In this document: positions 10,440 to 20,947 of the stretch, piece after piece | Position numbering within the stretch: position 1 is the stretch's first letter | How the letters are laid out: each line of letters begins with the position of its first letter | Assembly (NCBI RefSeq): GCF_035918395.1 | Contig: NZ_CP142362.1 | Coordinates: 2,827,501 to 2,891,500 of the forward strand | Direction of reading: 5' to 3' | Source of the DNA: Mycolicibacterium sp. ND9-15 | Lineage (GTDB): Bacteria > Actinomycetota > Actinomycetes > Mycobacteriales > Mycobacteriaceae | DNA length: 64,000 bases | Notes under the pieces: model-generated | Seen by the model: the letters and a program-made list of their open reading frames with translations, nothing else | Told to the model about the DNA's origin: nothing | The model's database searches: none | Position numbers and translations under genes: made by a program

Positions 10440-10634
10440 TCGCGGCCAGGCCGGTTGACGCTCGAACCGGGTACGGATCGCGTCCAGGTCATGCTCGAAG
10501 CGCAGCATGTCACGGTCGTCCTCGAAGTGTCGGCCCACCGGTGCCGCCCGGGCGGAATGGCGCGCGGCGCGGGCGAACGCGGCGGCCACCGCCAACGGTG
10601 AAGCCAGGATCAGCAGTGTCAGAGCAGTGGTCAT
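10413..10634 (-). CDS. Small membrane protein, unknown function
   Basis: 73-aa predicted protein with one N-terminal hydrophobic helix (TALTLLILASPLAVAAAF) followed by a charged, Arg-rich cytoplasmic tail (DDRDMLRFEHDLDAIRTRFE). I do not recognise the family. The ATG at 10634 is preferred over the longer open frame to 10712 because the upstream part is non-coding in composition. Its 3' end overlaps the hydrolase gene by 27 bp. It is divergent from the GlxA-type regulator. Confidence 0.55.
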   Translation of the reverse strand: MTTALTLLILASPLAVAAAFARAARHSARAAPVGRHFEDDRDMLRFEHDLDAIRTRFERQPAWPRSGAIGERR

Positions 10635-10693
10635 GGCAGTAATTCTTCGCCAGATAAGATCCGGCCAGCAGTGGCAGTGAGGCCACTTGGGAA

Positions 10694-10706
10694 TAAAATA
10701 CTGCCA
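10694..10706 (+). promoter_or_regulatory. Candidate leaderless promoter of the GlxA-type regulator
   Basis: A TAAAAT -10-like hexamer (10694-10699) ends 6 bp before the ATG at 10706 and there is no Shine-Dalgarno sequence. Transcription would start at or next to the A of the ATG, i.e. a leaderless mRNA, which is common in mycobacteria. Confidence 0.45.
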
Positions 10707-11701
10707 TGTCAATCGAGAGCGTATCGACGCTCGTGCTGGACGGTCTGGCGATGTTCGAGTTCGGTGTCATCTGCGAGGTCTTCGGTGTCGACCGCTCCGG
10801 CGACGGCGTGCCCAACTTCGACTTCAAGGTCTGCGGTCCGGCCCCGGGTGAGCCGCTTCGCACCTCCGTCGGCGCCACGCTCGCCCCTGGCCACGGCCTC
10901 GCCGACCTGATCGGCGCCGACCTGGTCGCCATTCCCGCGATCGGCGGCACGGAATATCTGCCGGCGGCACTGGCGGCCGTCCGGGCGGCAGCCGACTCCG
11001 GATCGACCATCCTCACGGTGTGCTCGGGCGCCTTCGTCGCGGGCGCCGCCGGACTGCTCGACGGCAGGCCCTGTACGACGCACTGGATGCACGCCGACGA
11101 ACTCGCGCGCAAGTACCCCACAGCCAAGGTCGACCGCGACGTACTGTTCGTCGACGACGGCAACCTGATCACCAGCGCGGGTACCGCGGCCGGAATCGAC
11201 GCGTGCCTGCATCTGGTCCGGCGTGAACTCGGCAGCGAGGTGACCAACAAGATCGCGCGCCGGATGGTGGTGCCGCCGCAACGCGACGGGGGCCAGCGCC
11301 AGTACATCGACCAGCCGATTCCCGTCCGGTGTTCGCAAGGCTTTGCCCCACATCTGGAATGGATACTCGGGAATCTCGAAAAGCCGCACACTGTCGCCGC
11401 GTTGGCGGCGCGTGCGCACATGTCGATGCGGACCTTCGCGCGCCGGTTCGTGGAGGAGACCGGCCGCACCCCGATTCAGTGGGTGACCGACCAGCGGGTG
11501 CTGTACGCGCGCACCCTGCTCGAGGAGACCGATCTCGACGTCGACCGGATCGCCGAACGCAGCGGCTTCGGCACAGCGACGCTTCTGCGCCACCACTTCC
11601 GCCGGATCATCGGCGTGACACCGTCGGACTACCGGCGCCGGTTCGCCTGCGGCACAGCGGGTTCAGACCCTGCTGCGGGGAACGAACTGGCCACCGGCTG
11701 A
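10706..11701 (+). CDS. GlxA family transcriptional regulator (DJ-1/PfpI + AraC HTH)
   Basis: 331-aa two-domain regulator. Residues about 1-170 form a DJ-1/PfpI glutamine-amidotransferase-like domain with the nucleophile-elbow Cys (ILTVCSGAFVAGAAGLLDG). Residues about 215-315 form an AraC/XylS DNA-binding domain with two HTHs (HTVAALAARAHMSMRTFARR, then DRIAERSGFGTATLLRHHFR). Members usually sense small metabolites; the ligand here is unknown. It is convergent with mutY with a 14-bp gap and divergent from a small membrane gene that could be its target. Confidence 0.88.
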   Translation: MSIESVSTLVLDGLAMFEFGVICEVFGVDRSGDGVPNFDFKVCGPAPGEPLRTSVGATLAPGHGLADLIGADLVAIPAIGGTEYLPAALAAVRAAADSGSTILTVCSGAFVAGAAGLLDGRPCTTHWMHADELARKYPTAKVDRDVLFVDDGNLITSAGTAAGIDACLHLVRRELGSEVTNKIARRMVVPPQRDGGQRQYIDQPIPVRCSQGFAPHLEWILGNLEKPHTVAALAARAHMSMRTFARRFVEETGRTPIQWVTDQRVLYARTLLEETDLDVDRIAERSGFGTATLLRHHFRRIIGVTPSDYRRRFACGTAGSDPAAGNELATG

Positions 11702-11715
11702 CCGATGTCGCGCGC

Positions 11716-12591
11716 CTAGCCGCCTTCGCCGGCGAGCGCGAACCGGCCGTCTGCGGTCTGCTCGATGAGACCGTCCACCAGAAGCGAGTCCAGTGCGCGG
11801 TCGCGCTGCGCGGCATCGGAGGGCCACGCGACGTCGAGCTGTGCGCGCGTGACGGGCGAATCGTTGCCGCGCAGCACATCCAGCAACCGGCCGCGGACCT
11901 GCCGGTCGGTGCCGGCATAGCGCTGCCCGCGTCGCGCCGGCGAGGTCGATGCGGGAAAACCCCGGGAGCGCCACGCGCACGCACTCAGCGGACACAATCC
12001 ACACCGCGGGTTCCGAGCCGTGCAGACCGTCGCGCCGAGCTCCATCAGCGCGATCGAAAACGTCGGCGCCAGCTCACCATCGGGCAGCAGCGCCTCGACG
12101 TCGGCGAGGTCGCGCAGTGACGACGCGGCGGCGGCGTCGGCACGGCCGTGCACGACCCGGGCGACCACCCGCCGGACGTTCGTGTCGACCACCGGCACCC
12201 GCTGGCGGTAGGCGAAGCAGGCGATCGCACGCGCGGTGTACGCGCCGACACCCGGCAGCATCAGCAGCGTTTCGACGTCAGACGGCACGGCGTCGTCATA
12301 CTCGCTGGCGATGAGCGTCGCGCACTCGTGTAACCGTTTGGCCCGGCGCGGATAGCCGAGCTTTCCCCACGCCCGCAGCACGTCGGCGGCGCCCGCCGCT
12401 GCCGTCGCCGACGGCGTGGGCCAGCGCTGCACCCACGAAACCCACACCGGCTCGACGCGTGCGACCGGCGTCTGCTGCAGCATGAACTCGCTGACGAGGA
12501 TCTGCCACGGCGTGACCCCGGGCCTGCGCCACGGCAGGCCGCGGTGCTCGCGGCCGTACCACTCGACCAACTGGTGCACAATGTTGGTCAT
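11716..12591 (-). CDS. mutY: Adenine DNA glycosylase MutY
   Basis: Removes adenine mispaired with 8-oxoguanine. 291 aa from ATG 12591. It has the HhH-GPD core with LPGVGAYTARAIACFA and the catalytic Asp region PVVDTNVRRVVARVV. The 4Fe-4S loop has four Cys (C-x6-C-x2-C-x4-C in CTARNPRCGLCPLSAC), one residue shorter than the E. coli spacing, as in M. tuberculosis. The C-terminal region is short (QVRGRLLDVL) compared with the NUDIX-like domain of E. coli MutY. The start overlaps the divergent canB start by 2 bp; the open frame runs further upstream but that part is antisense to canB. Confidence 0.93.
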   Translation of the reverse strand: MTNIVHQLVEWYGREHRGLPWRRPGVTPWQILVSEFMLQQTPVARVEPVWVSWVQRWPTPSATAAAGAADVLRAWGKLGYPRRAKRLHECATLIASEYDDAVPSDVETLLMLPGVGAYTARAIACFAYRQRVPVVDTNVRRVVARVVHGRADAAAASSLRDLADVEALLPDGELAPTFSIALMELGATVCTARNPRCGLCPLSACAWRSRGFPASTSPARRGQRYAGTDRQVRGRLLDVLRGNDSPVTRAQLDVAWPSDAAQRDRALDSLLVDGLIEQTADGRFALAGEGG

Positions 12592-13210
12592 GCCCAACAC
12601 CAGCCCAGTGACCGCGTGGAAAGCACTCAAAGAGGGTAACGAGCGCTTCGTCGCCGGTAAGCCCCTGCATCCCAGCCAAGGTGTCGAGCACCGGGCCAGC
12701 CTGGCCACGTCGCAGAAGCCGACTGCGGTGGTGTTCGGTTGCGGGGACAGCCGGGTGGCCGCCGAACTGATCTTCGATCAGGGATTGGGCGACATGTTCG
12801 TGGTCCGGACCGCCGGCCACGTCATCGATTCCTCGGTGCTCGGCTCGATCGAGTACGCGGTCGCGGTGCTCGACGTGCCTTTGATTGTGGTGCTCGGCCA
12901 CGACAGCTGCGGTGCGGTGAAGGCGACCCTGGGGGCCCTCGACGACGGGGTGGTGCCCGGCGGCTACGTACGCGACATCGTGGAGCGCGTGATCCCGTCG
13001 ATCCTGTTGGGCCGTCGCGACGGCTTGAGCAGGGTCGATGAGTTCGAAGCCCGTCATGTCACCGAGACCGGAGCGCAGCTGCTCGCCCGCTCGACCACGG
13101 TGGCCGATCGTGTGGCGGCGGGCGAGTTGGCGATCGTCGGCGTCACCTACCAACTCGCCGACGGGCGGGTGGTGTTGCGCAACCATCTCGGCGACATCGG
13201 CGAAGGCTGA
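12590..13210 (+). CDS. canB: Beta-carbonic anhydrase
   Basis: 206-aa beta-class carbonic anhydrase (Rv3588c family), interconverting CO2 and bicarbonate. The zinc ligands and Asp/Arg dyad are intact: Cys51 and Asp53 in CGDSR, His104 and Cys107 in GHDSCGA, the same numbering as the M. tuberculosis enzyme. The ATG at 12590 (MPNTSPVTAWKALKEGN) fits the family N-terminus. The ATG lies in the sequence CATG shared with the mutY start on the other strand. The open frame extending back to 12416 lies over mutY and is not coding. Confidence 0.95.
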   Translation: MPNTSPVTAWKALKEGNERFVAGKPLHPSQGVEHRASLATSQKPTAVVFGCGDSRVAAELIFDQGLGDMFVVRTAGHVIDSSVLGSIEYAVAVLDVPLIVVLGHDSCGAVKATLGALDDGVVPGGYVRDIVERVIPSILLGRRDGLSRVDEFEARHVTETGAQLLARSTTVADRVAAGELAIVGVTYQLADGRVVLRNHLGDIGEG

Positions 13211-13268
13211 GGGCGACACGCCGGGCGACGTCGCCCAATTAGGTGTGACCTGGGCCTACCTTGGACTT

Positions 13269-14027
13269 GTGCTGGATCTGGAACCGCATGGCCCGCTACC
13301 GACGCAGATCTACTGGCGTCGCAGGGCACTAGCGCTGGGCATAGCGGTCCTCGTGATCGGCGTGATCGCGGCCATCGTTGTCGTGGTCGTGAAGAACACC
13401 GGGGGCACCGACGCCGAAGGCGAGGCGCCCGCCCCCGCCGGGGCGTCCGCGCCGACGCCACTGCCGGGAGAGAACCCAGAGGTCAAAACGCCGGTGATGC
13501 CGCCGGCGCAGGATGCGCCGCCACCGACCGCGACGCCGACCGCGGCTGTCGTACCGCCTCCGGTGCTCAAGGAGGGCGACGACTGCCCGGACTCGGCGCT
13601 TGCGGTCAAGGGCATCACCAACCAACCGCAATACGTCGTCGGCGAGCAGCCGAAGTTCACGATGGTCGTCACCAACATCGGGCTCGTCGGCTGCAAACGG
13701 GATGTCGGCGCCGCAGTGCTGGCCGCCTACGTCTACTCGTTGGACAACTCCCGGCTCTGGTCCAACCTCGACTGTGCGCCGTCGAACGAAACGCTGGTCA
13801 AGACCTTCCAGCCCGGCGAGCAGGTGACGACCGAGGTCACCTGGACGGGCATGGGTTCGGCTCCGGGCTGCCCGCTGCCGCGGCAACCGATCGGGCCCGG
13901 CACCTACAACCTCGTCGTGCAGTTGGGCAATCTGCGCTCGGCGACGGTGCCGTTCATTCTCGCCGCACCCCAGGCGCCGACCCACGGTGACGGCGCGGCC
14001 CCGCCCCCAGGGCCCGTACCGAACTGA
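13269..14027 (+). CDS. Membrane-anchored exported protein (Rv3587c-like)
   Basis: 252 aa: a short cytoplasmic N-terminus, one transmembrane helix (about residues 19-42, LALGIAVLVIGVIAAIVVVV), an Ala/Pro-rich linker (about 50-105), and an extracytoplasmic beta-rich domain with two Cys that could pair (DDCPDSALAVKG, GLVGCKRDVGA; further CAPS and GCPLP). Function unknown; it matches the conserved mycobacterial position between canB and disA. The GTG at 13269 is chosen because the helix then begins about 19 residues in; upstream in-frame sequence overlaps canB. The C-terminus is Pro-rich. Confidence 0.75.
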   Translation: MLDLEPHGPLPTQIYWRRRALALGIAVLVIGVIAAIVVVVVKNTGGTDAEGEAPAPAGASAPTPLPGENPEVKTPVMPPAQDAPPPTATPTAAVVPPPVLKEGDDCPDSALAVKGITNQPQYVVGEQPKFTMVVTNIGLVGCKRDVGAAVLAAYVYSLDNSRLWSNLDCAPSNETLVKTFQPGEQVTTEVTWTGMGSAPGCPLPRQPIGPGTYNLVVQLGNLRSATVPFILAAPQAPTHGDGAAPPPGPVPN

Positions 14028-14031
14028 GGAC

Positions 14032-15150
14032 CTACGCCAGCCGGTCGGCGATCGTCGACTCGGCCAACTGCGATAAACCCTCGCGGATGTGGCGCGCCCA
14101 CATGGAGCCGATTCCCTCGACCGACTGGAGATCGCCCGCGCTGGCTGCCAGCAAGCCCTGCAGGGAACCGAACGAACGAACCAGCAGGTCGACGTGGGCG
14201 AACTGCAGGCGCGGGATCCCGGCCATCGCGCGATAGCCGCGTGAGCTCATCGCCGAGTCCTGCGCCTCGAGGGTCGACGGATAGCCGAAAACTCTTGCCA
14301 GCGTTGTGAAGTCGAGCAGCTCGTTGTCGGAGAGCGTGTCGAGTTCCTCGAGCGTGGCGCTCACCTGCGCCGCCGACGGCGGATCCGGGTTCGCGTGATA
14401 GTCGCGCACGATGAGCTCGCGGGCGGTGTCGTTGTCGCCGACCAGTTCCTCGAGTTGAAGTTTGAGCTGACGGCCATCGGTGCCGAGTTCGACCACATCC
14501 GAGTCGATTTCGAGGCTGATGCGACGAACCATCTCGAGTCGCTGCACGACGGTCATCACGTCGCGCAAGGTGACGAAGTCTTCGATCTCAGCTGTCGAAA
14601 GCTGCCTGCTGACCTCGTCGAGTCGCGTCTTGTAGCGCTCCAGCGTGTCGATGGTCTGGTTCGCGCGCGACAGGATGGTCGCCGACTCCGGGACCACGTG
14701 GCGCCCACCGTCGACGTAGACCGTCACGATGCTCATCGAGTGGCTCACCGAGATCACCGGGTAACCGGTCTGGATCGCCGCGCGTTCGGCGGATCTGTGC
14801 CGGGTCCCGGACTCTTCGGTCGGGATCGACGGATCGGGCACCAACTGCACGTTGGCCCGTAGGATGTGCCCCCCGTCGCTGGAAAGCACGACGGCGCCGT
14901 CCATCTTCGACAACTCGCGCAGCCGGGTCGGCGCATAGCGGACGTCGAGCGAGAAGCCGCCGTCGCAGATGGCCTCGACGCTCTCGTCGTAACCGATCAC
15001 GATCAGGGCGCCGGTGCGGCCCCGCAGGATGCGCTCGAGGCCGTCGCGCAACGCCGTACCAGGAGCCAACCGGGCGATGGTCTCGCGCATGGTGGGCCGC
15101 GCCAGCGGCACCACCCTGCGGCCTGATCTGCCACCCGACTTCACGGCCAT
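14032..15150 (-). CDS. disA: DNA integrity scanning diadenylate cyclase DisA
   Basis: Makes cyclic di-AMP from two ATP. 372 aa. The N-terminal DAC domain carries DGA at 84-86 and RHR at 117-119, both required for catalysis. A helical linker follows (about 150-290) and a C-terminal helix-hairpin-helix DNA-binding domain ([16 protein letters not shown]). This is the only DAC protein visible and is normally the sole c-di-AMP synthase in mycobacteria. It lies 30 bp downstream of radA on the same strand, the conserved radA-disA pair in which RadA is known to bind and restrain DisA. Confidence 0.97.
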   Translation of the reverse strand: MAVKSGGRSGRRVVPLARPTMRETIARLAPGTALRDGLERILRGRTGALIVIGYDESVEAICDGGFSLDVRYAPTRLRELSKMDGAVVLSSDGGHILRANVQLVPDPSIPTEESGTRHRSAERAAIQTGYPVISVSHSMSIVTVYVDGGRHVVPESATILSRANQTIDTLERYKTRLDEVSRQLSTAEIEDFVTLRDVMTVVQRLEMVRRISLEIDSDVVELGTDGRQLKLQLEELVGDNDTARELIVRDYHANPDPPSAAQVSATLEELDTLSDNELLDFTTLARVFGYPSTLEAQDSAMSSRGYRAMAGIPRLQFAHVDLLVRSFGSLQGLLAASAGDLQSVEGIGSMWARHIREGLSQLAESTIADRLA

Positions 15151-15180
15151 CGCCCCTCCCTAGGATCGGCCGCCACTGCA

Positions 15181-16581
15181 CTATCTCCGCTGATCTTCGC
15201 TGATGTCCCGCAAGACCCGCAACGCCGAACCGATGTCGCCGGCCGTGATCGCGCGCAACCCCGCCGGCACCGAGGTCACACCGGGCGGTACCACCGCCGA
15301 TGTGAAGCCGAGCCGCGCCGCTTCGGCAAGGCGACGGTCCATGCCGGTGACGCGCCGCAGGTCGCCCGCCAGGCCCACCTCGCCGATCGCGACGGCCGCG
15401 GCGGGCATCGGCAGGTCCATCGATGACGAGGCGATGGCCACCGCGATCGCGAGATCCGCCGATGGATCGGTCAGCCGCATCCCGCCCACCGTGGACAGGT
15501 AGATGTCGCGGGCGCCGACGGTCAGCCCCGCGTGCTTGTCCAACACCGCGGTGATCATCGCGGCCCGCGAGGAGTCGATACCGCTGACGGCCCGTCGCGG
15601 TGTTCCGTTCGCGGGCGCCCCGATCAGGGCCTGCACCTCGCCGATCAACGGGCGCTTGCCGTCGAGGGTGACGGTGATCGCGGTACCGGCCACGGGTTCG
15701 GGCCGCTCATCGCGGAACAGGCCCGACGGGTCGGCCACTCCCTCGATCCCGTTGTCGTGCAACAGAAAACAGCCCACCTCGTCGGCGGCGCCGAACCGGT
15801 TCTTGATGCCGCGGACCATCCGCAGCGACGACGCGCGATCGCCCTCGAAGTGCAGGACGACATCGACCAGATGCTCGAGCGAGCGCGGACCGGCGATCGC
15901 GCCGTCCTTGGTCACGTGCCCGACGAGGATCATCGCGACGCCCGGTGATGGGCCGGCCTTGGCATAGGACGTCAGCGCGGTGGTGACCGCGCGCACCTGG
16001 GTGACACCCCCGGCCACACTGTCGGCCTCGGTGCACGACATCGTCTGTACCGAATCGACCACCACCAGGCTGGGCCGCACGTCGTCGATGTGTCCCAGCG
16101 CTGTCGCCAGGTCAGATTCCGCCGCCAGGAAGACCTCGTCGTGCGTACATCTCGTGCGTCCGGCCCGCATTCGGATCTGGCCGGCGGACTCCTCGCCCGA
16201 GAGGTACAGCGCGCGTCTACCGGCCACCGCCCACTGGTGCGCGACCTCGAGCAACAACGTCGACTTGCCAACCCCGGGGTCGCCGGCCAGCAGCGTCACC
16301 GATCCGGGCACCAGGCCGCCGCCGAGCACCCGGTCCAACTCCGCGACACCGGTGGGGAAGTGGCGGGTACGGCCGGGATGGATCGAACTTATCGGGACGG
16401 CGGGGGAGGACGGTGCGACCGAACGGCGCGCGGCCGAACCGGCCACGGCGGAGAGCGGAGCTACCTCGTCGACCGTGCCCCAGGCGCCGCACTCCGGGCA
16501 CCGACCGACCCATTTAGGGCTGATGCGGTGGCACTCCGAGCAGCGGTGCTGCGAACGCCCCTTGACGCCACCTTTGGCCAC
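15181..16581 (-). CDS. radA: DNA repair protein RadA
   Basis: RecA-like branch-migration ATPase, 466 aa. It has an N-terminal C4 zinc finger (Cys14, 17, 28, 31: [18 protein letters not shown]), Walker [10 protein letters not shown] at 100-108, the RadA-specific KNRFG motif, and a C-terminal Lon-protease-like domain ([20 protein letters not shown]). It acts with RecA in homologous recombination repair and restrains DisA. It precedes disA on the same strand. Confidence 0.97.
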   Translation of the reverse strand: MAKGGVKGRSQHRCSECHRISPKWVGRCPECGAWGTVDEVAPLSAVAGSAARRSVAPSSPAVPISSIHPGRTRHFPTGVAELDRVLGGGLVPGSVTLLAGDPGVGKSTLLLEVAHQWAVAGRRALYLSGEESAGQIRMRAGRTRCTHDEVFLAAESDLATALGHIDDVRPSLVVVDSVQTMSCTEADSVAGGVTQVRAVTTALTSYAKAGPSPGVAMILVGHVTKDGAIAGPRSLEHLVDVVLHFEGDRASSLRMVRGIKNRFGAADEVGCFLLHDNGIEGVADPSGLFRDERPEPVAGTAITVTLDGKRPLIGEVQALIGAPANGTPRRAVSGIDSSRAAMITAVLDKHAGLTVGARDIYLSTVGGMRLTDPSADLAIAVAIASSSMDLPMPAAAVAIGEVGLAGDLRRVTGMDRRLAEAARLGFTSAVVPPGVTSVPAGLRAITAGDIGSALRVLRDISEDQRR

Positions 16582-16614
16582 ATAGTGACGGTAGCCGTCA
16601 CCGCCGACAGAATC

Positions 16615-17169
16615 TCAGTGCCCGCCGCCGTGTCCGCCCGCTTCGACAGCATCCCCCCGGCGCGGCGCCTCACCGGCCGAGATGGGCACGCGGACCTTGG
16701 CCTCGCCGGCTTTCTCGAACTTGAACGTGAAGTCGTACGTCAGCCCATTGGTGATCGGCTTGTTCAACGCCACCTTCGCTTCGGCGGCCTCGGCGGCCTC
16801 GACGCTCTCCAGCGGGGTGATCTGCCCGTCTGGCGCGCCGACGGTGAGCACGCCGCTCGCGGGCACGGTGGTGTCGCCGGTCAGTGTCACCGTGCCGACC
16901 TCAGAGGTGATCGACTCAAGCTTGTCGGCTTCGTCGGGTGAGCTGTTGGACGCCTGGAAGATCAGTTCCACCTCTTTGCCCGGGCGGACGAAGTCGGTCA
17001 CCTGATCGGCCCGCAGGTGCACGTTGCGCAACGCGATCGCGCCGAGGTTCGCGCTGGTGCCGTTGACCGCTGGCTCCTGCGTGGCCATCTGCGAGACCTG
17101 CCCGGAACTGCAGCCGACCAGTGCGACGGCGGCGGCCAGCCCGCAGGCGGCCAGTTTGAAGCGGTCCAC
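16615..17169 (-). CDS. lpqE: Lipoprotein LpqE
   Basis: 184-aa exported lipoprotein: signal peptide with lipobox LVGC ([10 protein letters not shown], lipid Cys near residue 20), then a beta-sandwich domain ([20 protein letters not shown]...) resembling the copper-chaperone-like fold, and a His/Gly-rich C-terminus ending HGGGH that could bind metal. LpqE is conserved upstream of radA/disA in mycobacteria; its function is not established. The GTG at 17169 is supported by an upstream GGAGG. It is divergent from carD across a 341-bp intergenic region. Confidence 0.88.
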   Translation of the reverse strand: MDRFKLAACGLAAAVALVGCSSGQVSQMATQEPAVNGTSANLGAIALRNVHLRADQVTDFVRPGKEVELIFQASNSSPDEADKLESITSEVGTVTLTGDTTVPASGVLTVGAPDGQITPLESVEAAEAAEAKVALNKPITNGLTYDFTFKFEKAGEAKVRVPISAGEAPRRGDAVEAGGHGGGH

Positions 17170-17999
<830 letters not shown>

Positions 18000-18004
18000 A
18001 GCCG

Positions 18005-18484
18005 ATGACGAGCCTGCCACGGGTCGGGCTCGGCACCGACGTTCATCCCATTCAGGTAGGACGACCCTGCTGGTTGCTGTGCCTGTTGTTCGATGACGCC
18101 GACGGCTGCGCCGGCCACTCCGACGGTGACGTCGCAGCGCACGCCCTGTGCGATGCGCTGCTGTCGGCGGCCGGTCTGGGCGACCTCGGTGAGGTTTTCG
18201 GCACCGGTCGCGAGGAATGGCGCGACGCCGGTGGCGCGGCCATGCTTCGGCACGTCCGTCAGCTCCTCTCCGCGCGCAGTCTGCGCGTCGTCAACGCGGC
18301 CGTTCAGGTCATCGGCAACCAACCCAAGGTCGGTCCGCGCCGTGGTGAGGCACAGGAGATGCTGTCCGGATTGCTCGACGCCCCCGTGTCGGTGAGCGCG
18401 ACCACCACCGACGGCCTGGGGCTGACCGGGCGGGGCGAGGGTCTGGCCGCGATCGCGACCGCGTTGGTCGTCGAGGCCGAATAG
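18005..18484 (+). CDS. ispF: 2-C-methyl-D-erythritol 2,4-cyclodiphosphate synthase
   Basis: 159-aa IspF, converting CDP-ME 2-phosphate to MEcPP in the non-mevalonate isoprenoid pathway. Metal ligands are visible in GTDVHPIQ (Asp12, His14) and AGHSDGDV (His38). The signature [16 protein letters not shown] lies near the C-terminus. The start ATG is 5 bp after the carD stop. In M. tuberculosis and M. smegmatis ispD lies between carD and ispF; here that gene is absent, and this protein is IspF only, not an IspD-IspF fusion. Confidence 0.95.
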   Translation: MTSLPRVGLGTDVHPIQVGRPCWLLCLLFDDADGCAGHSDGDVAAHALCDALLSAAGLGDLGEVFGTGREEWRDAGGAAMLRHVRQLLSARSLRVVNAAVQVIGNQPKVGPRRGEAQEMLSGLLDAPVSVSATTTDGLGLTGRGEGLAAIATALVVEAE

Positions 18485-18503
18485 GCCGGTAAGCTGGCCC
18501 GTC

Positions 18504-18576
18504 GTGAGCGGAGCGAACGGTTGGACGGCTGTGAGCGGAGCGAACGGTTGGACGGCTGTGAGCGGAGCGAACGGTT
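18504..18576 (+). repeat. 27-bp tandem repeat upstream of cysS
   Basis: Two full copies (18504-18530, 18531-18557) and a 19-bp partial third copy (18558-18576) of a unit beginning GTGAGCGGAGCGAACGG. The repeat lies between the ispF stop and the cysS start. Because 27 is a multiple of three it keeps a frame open ([12 protein letters not shown]), so the cysS frame can be read back through it. The core GAGCGGAGCGAACG resembles short intergenic repeats common in mycobacterial genomes. Confidence 0.85.
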
Positions 18577-18583
18577 CTTGGTC

Positions 18584-19996
18584 GTGACCGACCTGAGGCT
18601 GCACGACACCATGACCGGTGCGGTACGCGACTTCGTCCCCGTGCGTCCCGGTCACGCCTCGGTCTACCTCTGCGGCGCCACAGTCCAGGGACTGCCACAC
18701 ATAGGGCACGTGCGCAGCGGGGTCGCATTCGACGTACTGCGGCGCTGGCTGATGGCCAAGGACTACGACGTCACGTTCATCCGCAACGTCACCGACATCG
18801 ACGACAAGATCCTCGCCAAGGCCGCCGACGCGGGCAGGCCGTGGTGGGAGTGGGCGGCCACCTACGAGCGGGCGTTCTCGGCGGCCTACGACGCGCTCGG
18901 GGTGCTTCCGCCGTCGGCCGAGCCTCGGGCCACCGGCCACATCACGCAGATGGTCGAGTTGATCGAGCGGTTGATCGAGCGGGATCACGCGTACGTCGGC
19001 TCCGGAGACGCGGCGCGCGACGTGTACTTCGACGTGCTCAGCCTGCCGGCCTACGGGAAGTTGTCCGGGCACAAGATCGACGACGTGCATCAGGGCGAGG
19101 GCGTCGCGACCGGCAAGCGCGACGAACGCGACTTCACGCTGTGGAAGGGCGCCAAACCCGGTGAACCGTCGTGGCCGACGCCGTGGGGCCGCGGTCGACC
19201 GGGCTGGCATACCGAATGCGTCGCGATGTGCCAGGCGTACCTCGGCGCGGAGTTCGACATCCACGCGGGCGGGATGGATCTGGTGTTCCCGCACCATGAG
19301 AACGAGATCGCCCAGGCCGAGGCCGCCGGTGACCCGTTCGCCCGGTACTGGCTGCACAACGGCTGGGTGACCATGGGCGGCGAGAAGATGAGCAAGTCAC
19401 TGGGCAATGTGCTCGCGATTCCCGCTGTGCTGCAACGGGTTCGAGCCGCAGAACTGCGGTACTACCTGGGCAGTGCGCACTACCGGTCGATGCTCGAGTT
19501 CACGGAGACGGCGCTGCAGGACGCCGCGAGGGCCTACACCGGGATCGAGGACTTCCTGCACCGAGTGCGTACGCGCGTCGGTGCGGTGGTGCCCGGCGAG
19601 TGGACACCGAAGTTCGCCGCGGCGCTCGACGACGATCTCTCGGTGCCGATCGCGTTGGCGGAGGTGCACGCAGCCCGCGCCGAGGGCAATCGCGCGCTGG
19701 ACGCCGGCGACCACGAGGCGGCGTTGAACCAGGCGATGTCGATCCGCGCGATGATGGGCATCCTCGGGGCCGACCCTCTCGACGAGCGTTGGGCGTCCAA
19801 CGACGAGACCTCGGCCGCGCTGGCGGCGGTGGACGTGCTGGTGCGGGCGGAGGTAAAGCGACGCGAAGACGCTCGGGCGCGGCGGGACTGGGCCGAGGCG
19901 GACGCGATTCGCGACCGTCTCAAGGATGCGGGCATCGAGGTCACCGACACCGCCGACGGTCCGCAGTGGATGCTGCTCGACGGGCACGCGACGTAG
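18584..19996 (+). CDS. cysS: Cysteinyl-tRNA synthetase
   Basis: Class I synthetase of 470 aa (M. tuberculosis CysS1 469). It has the HIGH signature at 39-42 (GLPHIGH), the first zinc-ligand Cys at 30 (VYLCGAT), KMSKS at 268-272 (EKMSKSLGN), the zinc-site region [10 protein letters not shown], and a C-terminal anticodon-binding helical part. The start is GTG 18584 ([10 protein letters not shown]), which matches family length. A TTG at 18521 would add a repeat-encoded peptide with no homology. It is probably co-transcribed with carD and ispF upstream and rlmB immediately downstream. Confidence 0.93.
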   Translation: MTDLRLHDTMTGAVRDFVPVRPGHASVYLCGATVQGLPHIGHVRSGVAFDVLRRWLMAKDYDVTFIRNVTDIDDKILAKAADAGRPWWEWAATYERAFSAAYDALGVLPPSAEPRATGHITQMVELIERLIERDHAYVGSGDAARDVYFDVLSLPAYGKLSGHKIDDVHQGEGVATGKRDERDFTLWKGAKPGEPSWPTPWGRGRPGWHTECVAMCQAYLGAEFDIHAGGMDLVFPHHENEIAQAEAAGDPFARYWLHNGWVTMGGEKMSKSLGNVLAIPAVLQRVRAAELRYYLGSAHYRSMLEFTETALQDAARAYTGIEDFLHRVRTRVGAVVPGEWTPKFAAALDDDLSVPIALAEVHAARAEGNRALDAGDHEAALNQAMSIRAMMGILGADPLDERWASNDETSAALAAVDVLVRAEVKRREDARARRDWAEADAIRDRLKDAGIEVTDTADGPQWMLLDGHAT

Positions 19997-20941
19997 ATGG
20001 CCGGAAACTCCAAGCGCCGGGGGGCGGTCCGCAAACCGGGAACGAAGAAGGGCCCGACGGTGGGTTCGGGCGGTGTGCGACGACGGGGGCTGGAAGGCCG
20101 CGGCGCCACTCCGCCCGCGCACATGCGCCCCAACCATCCCGCCGCCAAGCGCGCGGCCAAGGCGGCCAAGTCGCAGGCGCGACGACAGACCAGGAAGACC
20201 GACGGCACCGAGGTCGTCCTCGGCCGTAATCCGGTGCTGGAGTGTCTGCGTGCCGGGGTGCCCGCCACGGCGCTCTACGTCGCACTGGGCGCCGACGCCG
20301 ACGAACGGCTGACCGAGTCTGTGCAGATCGCCGCCGACGCCGGCATCTCGATCCTCGAGGTACCGCGCCACGACCTCGACCGCATCGCCACCAACGGTCT
20401 GCATCAGGGTGTGGCGCTTCAGGTTCCGCCCTACTCGTATTCGCATCCGGATGATCTGCTGGCAGCGGTGACCGCGGACGGCGCACCGGCGCTGCTGGTC
20501 GCGCTGGACAACATCTCCGATCCCCGCAACCTCGGGGCGATCGTGCGTTCGGTGGCCGCGTTCGGCGGTCACGGCGTGCTCATTCCGCAGCGCCGGTCGG
20601 CCTCGGTGACCGCGGTGGCCTGGCGTACCAGTGCGGGTGCGGCCGCGCGGTTACCGGTCGCGCGGGCCACGAACCTCACTCGCACGCTCAAGGCGTGGGC
20701 GGACGCGGGATTGCAGATCGTCGGGTTGGACGCCGACGGCGACACCACGGTCGACGAACTGGATGGTTCCGGACCGATCGTCGTGGTGGTCGGTTCCGAG
20801 GGTAAGGGGCTCTCGCGCCTGGTCCGGGAGACGTGCGACGCGGTGGTGTCCATTCCGATGGCGGGCCCCACTGAATCATTGAATGCGTCGGTCGCCGCCG
20901 GTGTGGTGCTCGCCGAGATCGCTCGCCAGCGCCGCGGCTAG
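19997..20941 (+). CDS. rlmB: 23S rRNA 2'-O-methyltransferase, RlmB/TrmH family
   Basis: SPOUT methyltransferase of 314 aa, expected to methylate the 2'-OH of a guanosine in 23S rRNA. A very basic N-terminal extension (about 1-70, rich in Lys/Arg) is typical of actinobacterial members. Then come the RNA-substrate-binding domain ([14 protein letters not shown]) and the SPOUT motifs: [30 protein letters not shown] and [16 protein letters not shown], which form the trefoil-knot SAM site. The start ATG follows the cysS stop with no gap, so the two are translated as a pair. A tRNA methyltransferase (TsnR-like) role is less likely. Confidence 0.88.
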   Translation: MAGNSKRRGAVRKPGTKKGPTVGSGGVRRRGLEGRGATPPAHMRPNHPAAKRAAKAAKSQARRQTRKTDGTEVVLGRNPVLECLRAGVPATALYVALGADADERLTESVQIAADAGISILEVPRHDLDRIATNGLHQGVALQVPPYSYSHPDDLLAAVTADGAPALLVALDNISDPRNLGAIVRSVAAFGGHGVLIPQRRSASVTAVAWRTSAGAAARLPVARATNLTRTLKAWADAGLQIVGLDADGDTTVDELDGSGPIVVVVGSEGKGLSRLVRETCDAVVSIPMAGPTESLNASVAAGVVLAEIARQRRG

Positions 20942-20947
20942 AGCCCA

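Noticed and set aside
11329..12120. 263-codon plus-strand frame across the GlxA-type gene and mutY ends
   Set aside because: Covers two well-supported genes in other frames; no domain seen.
18521..18583. TTG-initiated extension of cysS
   Set aside because: It would translate the 27-bp repeats; GTG 18584 gives the conserved CysS start and length.
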